Shown here piece after piece: positions 13,451 through 24,495 of a stretch of DNA of 64,000 nucleotides. Numbering within the stretch: the first letter of the stretch is position 1; the number at the start of each line of letters is the position of its first letter. A program made the position numbers and the translations under genes. The notes under the pieces are model-generated. The model saw nothing but the letters and a program-made list of their open reading frames with translations. It was not told the origin of the DNA and did no database searches. Origin of the DNA: Ricinus communis (Eukaryota > Streptophyta > Magnoliopsida > Malpighiales > Euphorbiaceae); the NCBI RefSeq assembly GCF_019578655.1, contig NC_063262.1, positions 5,711,582 through 5,775,581 of the forward strand, read 5' to 3'.

Positions 13451-14095
13451 ATGGAAGCAACAGAAGTTGCACTGCAGGTAGCCATTCTTTTACTAACCCT
13501 AGCAATGTTCATAGCAATCCAGTATTTCCCCAAACAAGCCCTAACAAAACTCCGAGCCAAGAACCGAACCTCACTCCAAGCCAATCGTCACCTGATCCAA
13601 GCCACCCACTTCCTCTCCAAAGCTAAATCCATACCTCATAATAATAAATCTCAATCTCAAACCCTAGCTAGAAACGCACTCTTAGAAGCCGAATCGGCAA
13701 TCTCTCTCTCTCCTAGAGACCCAGCCCCTTTAATTCTCAAAGCACTTGTTCTCGATCTACTCGGCCACAAAGGTTCTGCGCTTAAATCGCTTGATTTAGC
13801 GCTTTCTTCGCCGCGCGTAAAGTCGCTCGAAGGGAGGGAGCGCGGGGATGCGCTTGTTAAACGAGCTGAGTTGAAGACGAGCGTGAATCGGAGACGCCGA
13901 GTTGACTCCGCGATTGAGGATTTAAGGGAAGCGGTCAAGCTGAGTGGGGAAAGTGAGAGAGTGTATTGTTTGTTGGGTCAGTGTTATGAGTGGAAAGGAA
14001 AGAAGGATGAGGCTCGATGGGCTTATGGTCAGGTCTTGAAGGCCCATCCTGGGTCCGTTCTGGCTCTTGAAGGTTTGGACCGGTTGGGCTTGTAA
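13451..14095 (+). CDS. TPR-repeat protein with N-terminal membrane segment
   Basis: A single-exon gene of 214 aa. Residues about 6-25 (VALQVAILLLTLAMFIAIQY) are a hydrophobic helix followed by basic residues, as in an N-terminal membrane anchor. A low-complexity Ser/Gln/Asn stretch follows (about 58-72). The rest is helical with TPR-like pairs: about 73-120 (AESAISLSPRDPAPLILKAL, then LGHKGSALKSLDLAL) and about 155-212 (AIEDLREAVKLSGESERVYC, then LLGQCYEWKGKKDEARWAYG). The codon usage is GC-richer than its surroundings and the frame is open throughout. It resembles small plant TPR-like superfamily proteins of unknown role; partner and pathway are not evident. The start is the first in-frame ATG, just before the hydrophobic segment. 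Confidence 0.88.
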   Translation: MEATEVALQVAILLLTLAMFIAIQYFPKQALTKLRAKNRTSLQANRHLIQATHFLSKAKSIPHNNKSQSQTLARNALLEAESAISLSPRDPAPLILKALVLDLLGHKGSALKSLDLALSSPRVKSLEGRERGDALVKRAELKTSVNRRRRVDSAIEDLREAVKLSGESERVYCLLGQCYEWKGKKDEARWAYGQVLKAHPGSVLALEGLDRLGL

Positions 14096-16020
14096 TGTGC
14101 ATTAACACTTTGATTATGTGTGGTGTGTGAATTACAATTATTCATCTTGTAATGTAATGCCATGAAAAAGAAGTGGGATGTTTACACAAATTCCCTTTCT
14201 TAGTGTTTTTTTTCCAATGCTAACATTTCCTTTGCAAATGCTTTTATTAGTGGTACATGTATTTTTTTTTCATATTTTTTATTCATTTATTTTTAAATTT
14301 TAAAATTTACTAATCTTTTTACATATTTTTTTTCTTTCTTTAATAGTTAACTAAAAGATATATTGATATCTTACAACTTTAAAATTGTCATGGTGATATG
14401 TTCTAACCACTATTTGTCTTAAAGTACTTTCTATAACTTATTTATCAAATTAAAATTTTAAATAAATATAATTTCTAATTTAAATATTATATTTGAAGCA
14501 ATTATGACATATATTTTTAAATTTTTGAAAAATATAATAGCCTTGAAATAACTAACATTTTTTTTCATTTATATATTTTATTATTTATTATATTTTAATT
14601 TATAAATTATTTTACATTCATTTACTTTCATAATTTAAATTAAATAAGAATTACATTATCACAAATTGTTTGGAGATTTTCATATTTTTCTAAAAATAAA
14701 ATATCTTGAAGTATAAATATCTTAAAATAAATAATTAATATAGCGGTATGTTTTTCATTATTTGTCTTCTTGACAACCTTTTTTTAATTAACTATAGAAT
14801 TAATTATATTATTTTATAATTTTTCTATCGTTATTGTTTTACTTTTTTATTTAATAGTATAAAAATCAATATAAATCACTTTTTATTTGCATCATCACTT
14901 TGTTCTATTTTATTTTTAATTATTTTTTATATCAACATAATAAATATAAAACAACTATAATCAAGCATGAAACAAGGTAAATCTAATGCTAAAATATATA
15001 TATTTTTATTTTAAAAACAATTAATTTCTAATATTTTGAATTTTTTTCAACATGTAAATAACAGTCCAAGGAACTTAAAACTTTTTTTTTAAAAAAAAGA
15101 CTAATTTCTAATATTCTAGATAATTATCAACAAATAACTAATAGTTCAAAAAAAAATTAAAAAAGCTTTTTCATATATCTAAAATTCAACCAAACATCAA
15201 CAAAATTATTTTATTACATAAAGACTTAAAACAAATAAAAAAGCGTAAAATTTGGCATAAAAATTCATAATGGAACTGTAAATATAGTCTAAACGTTATA
15301 AAATTATATATATATATTTAAATAATTTCTTACAAAATATTTTAAAAAGTCAAACTTCTTATGAAAAATAAAATTTAACAAATTTTAAGAAAATCAAAAT
15401 GACTATTTTTTTTTTCTTTTATGCAATCAAGAGAACTGCAATAAGAGAGATCAAAGAAAGAAAAGAAAAAAGAGATCGAGACCTACAAGAAAAATAAATA
15501 ACAGTTCAAGAAAATAAATTAAAGACAATTATTTATAGATCTAAAAATCAATCAAATATCAACTGGATATCAACCAAATATCAACTAAATATTAACCAAA
15601 CATCAACAAAATATTCAAGATAACTAGTTATCTAACACAAAAAGCACTAAATTTTATTCTTTCTCATATTTCTACAACATATATTTTTAAATCAATTTCT
15701 TATTTTTTTCATAAAAAAATGTCGATCAATTTGTCACTGCAATCTTTTTTTAAAAAAAAAAATTATTATGTATATGTATTAAAGAAAAAAGACGTAGATT
15801 ACTTAAGGTTGTTTTTGTGAAGGTATATATATTCAAGGTAGTTAGATTCTTGTTGTTTATTGTAACATAAAAACTTAAATTATACACATAACAGAGAAAG
15901 AGAAGAAAAGAATTGATACCAAGAAAAAAAATAATAGCAGTTTAAAAAAAATGACAATTATTCATAGTTCTGAAAATTAACCAAACATCAACTATACCAA
16001 TCATACCCTCTTTAACATCA
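14096..16020. other. AT-rich intergenic region with degenerate repeats
   Basis: No gene is seen. The left half is extremely AT-rich. From about 15040 on, related phrases recur ('aataacagttcaag', 'atagatctaaaaatcaa', 'aaccaaacatcaacaaaat') near 15050, 15110-15210, 15490-15630 and 15930-16030, which suggests a decayed repeat family. Confidence 0.5.
15556..15610 (+). repeat. 11-bp minisatellite, five copies
   Basis: Five consecutive 11-bp units at 15556, 15567, 15578, 15589 and 15600 follow the pattern ATATCAACYRA with one or two changes each. Confidence 0.85.
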
Positions 16021-16030
16021 ACAAAATATC

Positions 16031-16166
16031 TAGATAATTATGTCAATGGTCACTTAACTTACACTAAGTTTTATCTTGGTCATATAACTTTTTTATTTTA
16101 TTAAAGTCATTTAACTTTAAGTTGGGTAAAAAATTGGTCACTTATTTAAAATCTCGTGATTTATTC
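16031..16166 (+). repeat. Left terminal inverted repeat of the 1-kb element
   Basis: It begins TAGATAATTATGTCAATGG and pairs with the reverse complement of 16922-17050, with scattered mismatches and small gaps. Confidence 0.82.
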
Positions 16167-16921
16167 ATCAGAAGAAAAAATAAAATCACTAAATCTCCTA
16201 AATCTACAACATAGAATCTCTAATACATTTTAGAATCTCTAATACAATAAAATGAAATCTCTAATTTTAATGTCTTGAGCGAGTAATGAATCCCAATTTT
16301 TAAAAATCAATTTCAATGGCCTACGTTGTAAACAACTAGGAGAAAATGTTCTTATATACTGTAAGTTCTACATATTCATTATTTTACAATTTGCATTGAA
16401 ATTTAATTAATTTGGTGGTTAGGTACTTGTTTAATATTAGAATTTTTGCACCAAATAGGAACTAATCGTACATCCTCTAATAGCCATGTAATATGTAAGA
16501 AACCTAAAGAAATGATAGCTTAAATAAAAACAAGTGCAGAAATATTACTAATTTAATGGTTGGACACTCTTCCATTTTTTATTTTTCAATTTCTTTATTT
16601 TTTGTTTATTGTTATTATTATTAAATATTTTTACTTAAAAAATAATATCTTGGTAAAATTAAAATTAATTAAGTTAAAAAAAATATTATTGTAATAATAA
16701 ATAAATAAAAAGGAATAGAAGATGAGAAGACAAACAACAAAAACTATAGCCAAGATTCATTATTAAATTTTAGAGGATTTCTAAAGTCTAAAGTTGCGTT
16801 TGATTTTGAATTAAGTTAATAGTTTGGTTAAATGGTTTAATGATTAAGATAGCAACTTGTCAATTTTTTAAAACACATTTTAATCTAACAATGAATGCTT
16901 TATACATGTCATTATTCTAGC

Positions 16922-17050
16922 GAATTAAATCACTAGATTTTAGATAATCGACTAATATGTTACCCAACTTAAAGTTAAATTACTGTATAAAATATACAAA
17001 ATATGACCAAATTGAAACTTAATGTAAGTGCTCATTGATATAATTATTTC
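16922..17050 (-). repeat. Right terminal inverted repeat of the 1-kb element
   Basis: Read inward on the minus strand it begins GAAATAATTATATCAATGAG and aligns with 16031-16166. Confidence 0.82.
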
Positions 17051-17060
17051 ACAAAATATC

Positions 17061-18161
17061 ATTTGACTAATATAATACCTAAAAGTTTTAATTTAATTCA
17101 ATGACAATCCTTTAAGATATTTCAATAATTTAATATTTATTTATTAAGAATTTATTCACATACTAATAGATATTTTAATCTTCAACATCTTTTACTTTGT
17201 TAATTATTTTTAATATTATGAAAAAGGGATAAAATACAAAAGAAGTTAGTGTTGGAGAGTGCAGGAAGAGTGTTAGTGGATGTTAGTCCCATAACATTTT
17301 CAATTAAAAAGAACAAAGATAAAAAAATAGGTAATTGATAGGCGGTTGGGATGACGTGATGTGGATATGAAGCTTTTGGGTGGTGATGAAGATCTGATAG
17401 TATTTTGTGGAGATTTGCAGGTGTTTGATAGTGACGTATAAAGAAGAGTGTAAAAATGTAAGTGAAATGAATAAATTTGTAAGGAATTAAAATCATGTAT
17501 TTTTGTAAGTATTTTACATAAAAAGCGTATAAGATGTAATTTCCTCAAAAGAAATCTCGCAAAACCCTTGATTAAGCATTTACTTTTCTTGATACAATAT
17601 GAGATTTTTATTTGTTATATTAATTTATTATATTTTTATTTTTATTTATATTAAAAATTATTAGTTGTTAAAAATATAAGTTAATAAAATTAAATAAAAA
17701 TTTTAAAAATTTAATTTATGAGTATGACTTTAAATAGCAATGATATTTTCGATTTTCCAAAAAATATCATATAAATTATGAATTTTTATTTAAAGATAAA
17801 CATATAATCATTTCGTCAATTCATACGGTCAAAATGATATTCTATATAAGAATAATTTCTTTATATAAATAAAAATATATTTTATATTATAATAAATTAT
17901 GATTTTTAAAATTTCATCTTAATTTTATCTAGAGTAATATATATATGTTTAAAATGTCTAAAGTGATAGTATTATATTATGTGTTTTCTTATTTTTAATG
18001 TAATTAATTAAATAAATATTAAAAAATAAATATTAATTACAAAAATCTACTATTACATCTAATTACAATATTGAAAATATAAACTCCTTCTATAAATATT
18101 ATTTGACCAGTAAGCTTATGTATTAAATCAAAATATATATTTTAATACTCAAATTTCTATT
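17061..18161. other. AT-rich spacer between the two Mutator-like elements
   Basis: No recognised gene. A less AT-rich island (about 17215-17540) has two overlapping open stretches on the minus strand, but neither shows a domain. The remainder is simple AT-rich DNA. Confidence 0.5.
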
Positions 18162-18170
18162 AAATTATAA
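18162..18170 (+). repeat. Left 9-bp target-site duplication of the large Mutator-like element
   Basis: AAATTATAA immediately precedes the left inverted repeat. The identical copy is at 23711-23719. Confidence 0.9.
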
Positions 18171-18290
18171 GGTAAAATGCATAATTGGCCCCTGAACTTA
18201 TCATTTTTTTATAATTAGCCCCGTAAACTCAACTTTAGCGCAATTGGGTCTGTGAACTTCACAGTTGTATGATGTAAACCCTTCATAGAT
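18171..18290 (+). repeat. Left terminal inverted repeat of the large Mutator-like element
   Basis: It shares with the right end the blocks GGTAAAATGCATAA, AACTTATC, TAATTAG, TAAACTCAACTT, CAATT and AACTTCAC in order. Confidence 0.9.
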
Positions 18291-18970
18291 GGGTGTTAAG
18301 TGCATGTCTAAAACTCTATGTGAAAAGCACATTCCAATATTATTCAAATATTTTTTAACATAGAATTTAAATATTTTAATAATATTTCATAAATTGAAAA
18401 ATATAATTAAAAACAAATAATCAATACGGTTCCATTTTGTTTAGTTACATACAAAACAAACTGTTTTATTGTTTTATTTTTTATTTGGGGATAATTCTTG
18501 GGCAAAATTTTGTTTTATTATTCTTCGACATTGCAGTAGTTTTGTGAGAGTGAGTGTCTGGTTCAATGGTGTTTTAAAGCTTAATACGGTGTTTTGAAGC
18601 TTAATACAGTGTTTTCAAGCCTAAAGTCTATTGCATATTATGGTCCCAAGTGTCGGTTGTTGAAGCTGCAAAAGGTTAGTTTTTATTTTGTTGTTAGTAA
18701 TATTTAATGAAAGTGATCCCAAAATGAGTGTGTTTATGGGTTTATTTACTATTTTCTTGCTTAATGTAGTGTTGCTTTGTGTAAAAAGAATAAATCTTAA
18801 AGTATACAAATGTTTGTCGTTTGTTATAGCTAGCTTGCATTCCTTTTCTTAAAAGTAACCTATCAATATGCCTTATGCAATATAAATTGAAATTGATTTT
18901 GTCATATTGTTACTGAAATTCTTTATTAGTGTAGGTGTTGATATATTATATTGGTTGTTTACATTACAGG

Positions 18971-21737
18971 ATGGGTGAAGTAGCTATAAGATTATTATTT
19001 CACCATAAAGGTCGTTTTCTTAGGAACAAATATAATATGTATTATAGTTATGTTAGAGGTATTGTAAAGTGTGTTGAAGAAAGTTTTGATATTGATATCG
19101 TATCATATCCCAACTTAATATCTTATGTTAAAGACTTAGGGTATAGTGCAGTTGCTCAGATAACTATAAGTGTAATTTGAGTGATGAGTCTTCACTAATT
19201 CAAGATGACAATAGTGCTGTGGAGTACAAAATTTAGCAGAAGGGTCTGATTTGCATGTCTATATTGATCATGTAAACAACAACGCTGGAAATCAAAGTGG
19301 GCTAAGTGATCAACCTTTTGTTAGTGTTGTTGGTAACATTGGTAGGATAAATATTGAGGAAACATCCCAATCTAGTATTCATGACAATGCATCAAGATTT
19401 GGTTTGCATTACAAGCACCATAGACCAAGTAAACTGCCTGTGAAAAAAGGACAGGAAGGTGAAAATGGTAAGGCTAAAGTTAGTTCAAGTTTGTATAATG
19501 AAAGTGGAAAGGGTAAGGCTAAAGCTAGTTCAGGTTTGTATGATGAAAGTGGAAAGAGTAAGGGTAAGGTGAATTCATGAATGGCTGATGAAGGGATTGG
19601 GCATGAAAAAGAGAACTTGCAGGATAATATCGTCATACATATTAGTGTACTTACAGATGATGAGGATGAGGAACTCATTAAAGCTAGGAGGATGGTGAGG
19701 GAGTATGAACTGAGAGAAGCAGCCGATAGGAAGAATTTCAGCTACAGAGAAACAGAAATTGATGAAGAGAATCTGTCTGAAGTTTAGGAGGATGAGATAG
19801 GGGGATCATCATTTGAAAGTGAGGAAAATAGTTCTAAATACTTGATAGTAGTGATTATGGCATTTTTTATGAATATTCAGATGAAGAATGTGGGGATTCA
19901 GCACTGAGGAGGCACAATAGTTTTATAAAATTTGATCCTAACCCAACATACTTTTTTTTTTGTCTTGGAATGATTTTTAAGATATGCAGCAAGTTAGAGA
20001 TACAGTTACAAGATATTTAATTATGAAAGGTCTAGGCGTGTGGCTTAAAAAGAATAAAAAGACCAAGTTAGAGCCAAGTGTGAGCCAAAATGTCCTTGGA
20101 CATTGTATATCTCAAAAAAAAGTAAAAAAATAACAACTTAACAGTGAAAACCTACCACCCGCATCACTATTGCAAAAGGATTGAGGAAAATAAGATGGCA
20201 ACCAGTAAATTCCTAGCAAAATTATTGAAAGATAGGATAATGTCTCAACCAGTAATGAGACTAAGGAACTTGAAACATATTTGCATAACTGACTACAAGC
20301 TTAAAGTGAGCATTACAGTTTGTAGAGCTATCAAGAAGAAGGTACTTGAAGACTTAATAGGGTGTTACAAAAAGGAATATACAAGGCTGCCACATTTTGT
20401 AAATGAGATCTCATGTAGTAATTCAGGAACTATATGTGTCTTAAAACGTAATAACATTCAAGAATAAGACAATAAGAGGTTTGAAAAATTTTATATTTGT
20501 TTTGATGCTCTAAAGAAGGGTTGGTTAGCTGAATGCAGACAAATTTTAGGGTTGGATGTATGTTTTATGAAGGGGCTTATTAAGGGATGGCAAAAACCAG
20601 ATGTACGCTCTGGCAATGGAGTGTAGTTGATATTGAAAAAAAAGAATATATGGTCATGGTTCCTGAGGTTCCTCAAATATGATCTGCCCTTAGGTGATGA
20701 AGAGGGTTACATACTCATTAGTGACATGCAGAAGGTAATCACATTTTTATGATTTTTTCCTTTTTCATTTTATTATCAGCTGTAAAAGTGAATTGTATTC
20801 TACTTAATTTGTAGGGATTGGACAATGCAATTCAAGAGCTACTGCCAAACATTGAACATCGAATGTCTGCAAGGCATATCTTCTCTAATTGGTGCAAGAA
20901 ATAGAAGGGAGAAGAAAGAAGGTTGGCTTTCTAGGTTTGGTTAAGTCCAACTTTGAACAACCACTCAAAGCAAATATTGAAGCACTTGAGAAGCTTAGAA
21001 TGGGTATAGTTGAAGACATGCTTGAAAGGCCAATGTATATTTGGTGTAAGAACTTTTTTAGTACCACCATTAAATGTGATGTGGTTGTTAACTACCTATC
21101 AGAGACATTTAATGGATGGATACTTGAAGCTAGATACCAGCCTATTATTACAATGATCGACAATATAAGAGTCCAAATAATAAAGAGAATAGTTGAGAAA
21201 AGGAAGTTTACTGATAGTTGGATATAAAACATCTCTCCGAGATCACTAGAGAAGCTAGAGAAGAACAAGAAATTTTTTACAAGTGATTCATGGAATGGAA
21301 TGGAGATGAGGATTTTGAAGTAACTAGCATTAGACATATAGTTAGCTTACAAAATAGGAGTTATACTTGTAGGGAATTTGACTTTACAGGGATACCTTGC
21401 CCACATGCAATATATGCAGTGTACAACATTGAAAGGATCCAAAAGAGTATTTATCTTATTGGTACAGAAAAAAGACTTACTTCAAGTCATAACAGTACTC
21501 TTTGCAACCAATAAAGGGTAAAATGATATGGACAGAGATTGGATCGCCTGAACTTGAGCCACTAGCAGCAAGGAAAATATCAGGCATACCTAAGAAAGCA
21601 AGGAGGAAGGACGAAGAGGAACCAAAAAAAGTTTAGGAAGTTGTCATGAAAAGGTCGTGTCATGACTTGTGGATTATGTAACAGTAAGGGCCACAATAGA
21701 AAAGGTTGTCCAAATATGGCAGCAATCCCAGAGGTCA
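18971..21737 (+). pseudogene. MuDR-type Mutator transposase, broken
   Basis: The start at 18971 follows an apparent AG acceptor. MGEVAIRLLFHHKGRF and, later, SYPNLISYVKDLGY match the N-terminal segment of plant MULE transposases. An acidic and repetitive linker follows (19250-19790; GKAKASSGLYDESGK repeats). The MuDR zinc/DNA-binding segment is at about 19985-20400 (VRDTVTRYLIMKG, TYHPHHYCKRIEENKMATSK). The DDE region has LGLDVCFMKG (about 20545) and LISDMQKGLDNAI, whose codons are split by a GT-AG intron at 20735-20814. A SWIM finger at about 21360-21410 (TCREFDFTGIPCPHAI) has Tyr in place of its first Cys. The knuckle CGLCNSKGHNRKGC (21668-21709) is intact CCHC. Stops and frameshifts (for example near 19787, 20110, 20467, 20625, 21227) and an apparent internal deletion in the DDE region make it nonfunctional. 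Confidence 0.9.
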
Positions 21738-22027
21738 TTATTTTAGCTTTACTTTTTTTATTTTGCATTGTTAGTGTAATTAAACTAAAATTTGTTGAAT
21801 TGTGTTGTCAACCTAGAGCACATCATCAAGAAAATAACAAGCTCATACAAACACACCTAGGACCAGCCAGAACCAGCAAGGGAGCTAATTATCACAACAA
21901 GATAAGAAGGAAGAAAGCTGCATAAGATCTCAAAGATGATTATTATGTAAGTAAGAAGAAGGAACACAAAAAGAAGAATAAGCAAGAAGTAGCTCAGAAG
22001 GCAGCTTTTTACACATCATTTGACAAA

Positions 22028-22510
22028 GTGGCAAATATTAATACTCACAGGGATAGTGAAGGGCAATCAAGTGCTAATCCAGACTTGATGAACTTTGAGA
22101 GTTATATAGAATCTAGTAAGGAAGTATTTCAAAAGCATCAACAACAAATAAGAGAAGATAATGAGATGAATGCTAGAGTTAGAAAGCATGAAGCAAGCTC
22201 ACAACCAACTGCCAAGCAGTATTATAAGAAGAGCTATATATCCAGGTTCAAGCACACAAGCTCCAATACCAAAAGTAGATCAAAACAAAGGAAAAGGCGT
22301 CAAGATTACTCAAAGACAGATCGAGTGATGGAAATGCTTGGTTTTGTTATTTTCTTAATGGCTAAATGTGCATTTTTGTTTAGTTTTGTTTTGGCAATTT
22401 GTACAAATTCAAGAGCTTCAAAGACTCTATACTACTTATGTACAAAACTGTTTTTTGTTGTTGTAAGTGCATTATTTTTGTATGACTCCACCTTTGGCAA
22501 TTTGTATTGA
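22028..22510 (+). other. Open stretch downstream of the transposase, not recognised
   Basis: A 160-codon open stretch lies inside the element after the transposase. The first two thirds are charged (Gln/Lys/Arg rich, for example SRSKQRKRRQ). The end is hydrophobic with two possible membrane segments. It may be the decayed C-terminal extension of the transposase or an independent remnant. No domain is recognised. Confidence 0.25.
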
Positions 22511-22773
22511 GTCAGGATGATTATGTAACATTATTTAGCTAATCTTATTTCAACGATTAACTTAATCTATTTCATCTTCTTTTCAGACATTATGGTAGCT
22601 TATTTTCTATATATAAATTTCTTATCATTGTAGCTCGGCAAATAAAAAATCAAGTATCAAGTTAGAAGCGAGTTTTCATTAAACACCATTAGTAATATAT
22701 AGTAACAGCCTCACAATTCACTTGTTCAAAAGGCTTTATAAAGCCATTAACTTACTACCTATATACATGTAAA

Positions 22774-23337
22774 CTAATCGGGGTAAAAGACATATGCAGC
22801 ACCAGCACTCAAAGCACCAATTATTAATGTAGTGCAGATACAGCTTCTTTCTCAAGCAAAACACCTCTTCCTTCAGCTCTTTCATCTCTTCCATCAATCT
22901 TCATATATTTGCCTTCAATTCTTCCAACTCTCGACTAGTACTTTCCAATTGAATGCTTGTCTCATTAATGCTGGAAGCTTTTTTTTTTTTTGTAGCTATA
23001 TTAATAGCTTTCACATCATTCAATATTAGAAGCTGGCATTCGCTCATTCACTCATCGTACCAGCGAAAATAATCACAATGACCCTACATAAATTACAATC
23101 CTTGAATTAACAGTAAATTATACAAAGAGGCTAACAACTCAAAGAAATTGAAGAAGAAAATAATTTAAACAAAGACCTCAAATTATCGTAAGCGCAACCC
23201 CAAAACTTTCGCCTAGGGTTCCTCTCAGTCCTTAAAATCATTAGCTTCGCACAATTGCCGCATTTATATAAAAGATTCTTCATTTCAAGTACTCCACAAC
23301 TCTTGGCTTTATTGAGGAACCTATCCATTTTTTCCAT
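22774..23337 (-). pseudogene. GRF zinc-finger, coiled-coil, membrane-anchor gene, antisense in the MULE
   Basis: Starting at the ATG at 23337 the frame reads MEKMDRFLNKAKSCGVLEMK, then CGNCAKLMILRTERNPRRKF and WGCA. This is the first half of a GRF-type zinc finger: paired cysteines, NPRRKFWGC. After a possible intron (AG near 23087) the second half continues as GHCDYFRWYDE. A coiled-coil segment follows (SRELEELKANI, LMEEMKELKEEV), and then a short hydrophobic tail ending in YVFYPD and a stop at 22774-22776. The order GRF finger, coiled coil, C-terminal membrane segment is that of many plant GRF proteins. The finger halves do not join in frame at the best splice sites. The coil contains a stop and the tail is in another frame, so the gene is decayed. 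It lies head-on to the transposase and entirely inside the element. Confidence 0.75.
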
Positions 23338-23587
23338 TCCGAATGTTGCATTTTGCCCCAGTTCTATTATTTCAGCAGACAATATCAAGAAAAAGTAGTA
23401 AAACTGAAATCTTTAGAATGTGAACAAGAACCTTATGAGAAGAAAGATGGGAAATGTGAGAGCCTCAAATTAGGGATTTCACATAATTGAATTTGATATT
23501 TACGTATTCAATATTTAATAATAAAATCATAATATTTAAATGATTATTTAATGACGTTTATAGAAAAATTAATTTTTAATTTTTGTC

Positions 23588-23710
23588 GTCTGTGAGGGAT
23601 TTATATGATACAACCCGTGAAGTTTACAAATCGAATTGTACTCAAGTTGAGTTTATAGGACTAATTACAAAAAAAACGATAAGTTTAATAGGCTAGTTAT
23701 GCATTTTACC
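23588..23710 (-). repeat. Right terminal inverted repeat of the large Mutator-like element
   Basis: Reverse complement begins GGTAAAATGCATAACTAGCC and aligns with 18171-18290. Confidence 0.9.
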
Positions 23711-23719
23711 AAATTATAA
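23711..23719 (+). repeat. Right 9-bp target-site duplication of the large Mutator-like element
   Basis: AAATTATAA, identical to 18162-18170. Confidence 0.9.
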
Positions 23720-24495
23720 CATGTTTCGTAATCATAAATTTTATTTAATAATAAATATATAATTATATAAAAAACTTACTATACTTTTACTAAAAAAAAA
23801 TTCCAAAATAAACTTAATTTATAACACCATTCATATTAGTTATGTATCATTGTAAATATGATCAATTAATATATAAATGTCACACTAGATAAATAATAAA
23901 AAGTATCAACATTAGATTTAATTTATCAAGTTTGTCTATAAACAGATAATCTACTAGACTAAATTTACCTAAAATTTCCTCAAAAACTAATGAAGCAAAT
24001 AATGTAAACACTAAATAGATTTTACAACCTAACGGGTCTATATATGAAGTTCATAAACATGAAGGAAAAAACAAATAACCCAGTTAGATTGGTTCCGACA
24101 GGGGAACAGATAATACAGTTCCGTGAACGTTCAAATGTGGTATAATGGAGGAACAATCTAAAGCTTTTCGCGCTGAAGAATAGATGCTCCTTATATCATT
24201 CAAACATTTGTCTCATAATCATCTCTAATTCCTCATGTTGAGACAAGTTACTTACAAAATCCAGCATCCTAATAGACTAACTAAAACCAGAAGTTTGGCC
24301 ATTCAAAAAGAAAAACAAGACAAAAAAAAAAAAGGTAACTTCCTGTCTTCCCTAATCCTGCCATGGTTAATAGGAGGTACATTAAAAGGGGTAATACGGG
24401 TCAGCAAATAGAGTTTTTGTCAGCCATCAACAGGGGCCCTGTTGCTTCATGGTTAGCCGAATTTCTGGAAAGTCAAAACTGCTTGCATTTTGTAG
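23720..24495. other. Spacer and presumed 3' UTR of the AIL6-like gene
   Basis: AT-rich DNA with no recognised gene. The right part (about 24050-24495), less AT-rich, probably contains the 3' UTR of the leftward AIL6-like gene. Confidence 0.5.

Larger units (their letters stand above)
16031..17050. mobile_element. Non-autonomous Mutator-like element, 1,020 bp
   Basis: The two ends are inverted repeats of about 130 bp. The left end (16031-16166) and the reverse complement of the right end (16922-17050) share 'ATAATTATxTCAATG', 'TTAACTTTAAGTTGGGTAA' and 'GTGATTTA' in the same order and spacing. The element is flanked by a perfect 10-bp direct repeat, ACAAAATATC, at 16021-16030 and 17051-17060, as expected for a Mutator-superfamily insertion (9-11 bp). 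The interior has no coding potential. It has no evident sequence relation to the larger element at 18171-23710 apart from generic TIR wording, so it probably belongs to a different family. Confidence 0.85.
18171..23710 (+). mobile_element. Mutator-like element (MuDR-type), 5,540 bp, decayed
   Basis: Both ends begin GGTAAAATGCATAA when read inward and stay alignable for about 120 bp (18171-18290 against the reverse complement of 23588-23710). A perfect 9-bp duplication, AAATTATAA, flanks the element (18162-18170 and 23711-23719), the Mutator hallmark. The plus strand carries a transposase with the expected domain order (N-terminal PB1-like segment, MuDR segment, DDE region, SWIM finger, CCHC knuckle), but it is interrupted by stops and frameshifts. 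The minus strand near the right end carries a decayed GRF zinc-finger gene. The intact target duplication and the still readable domains indicate moderate age. It can no longer encode a functional transposase. Confidence 0.93.
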
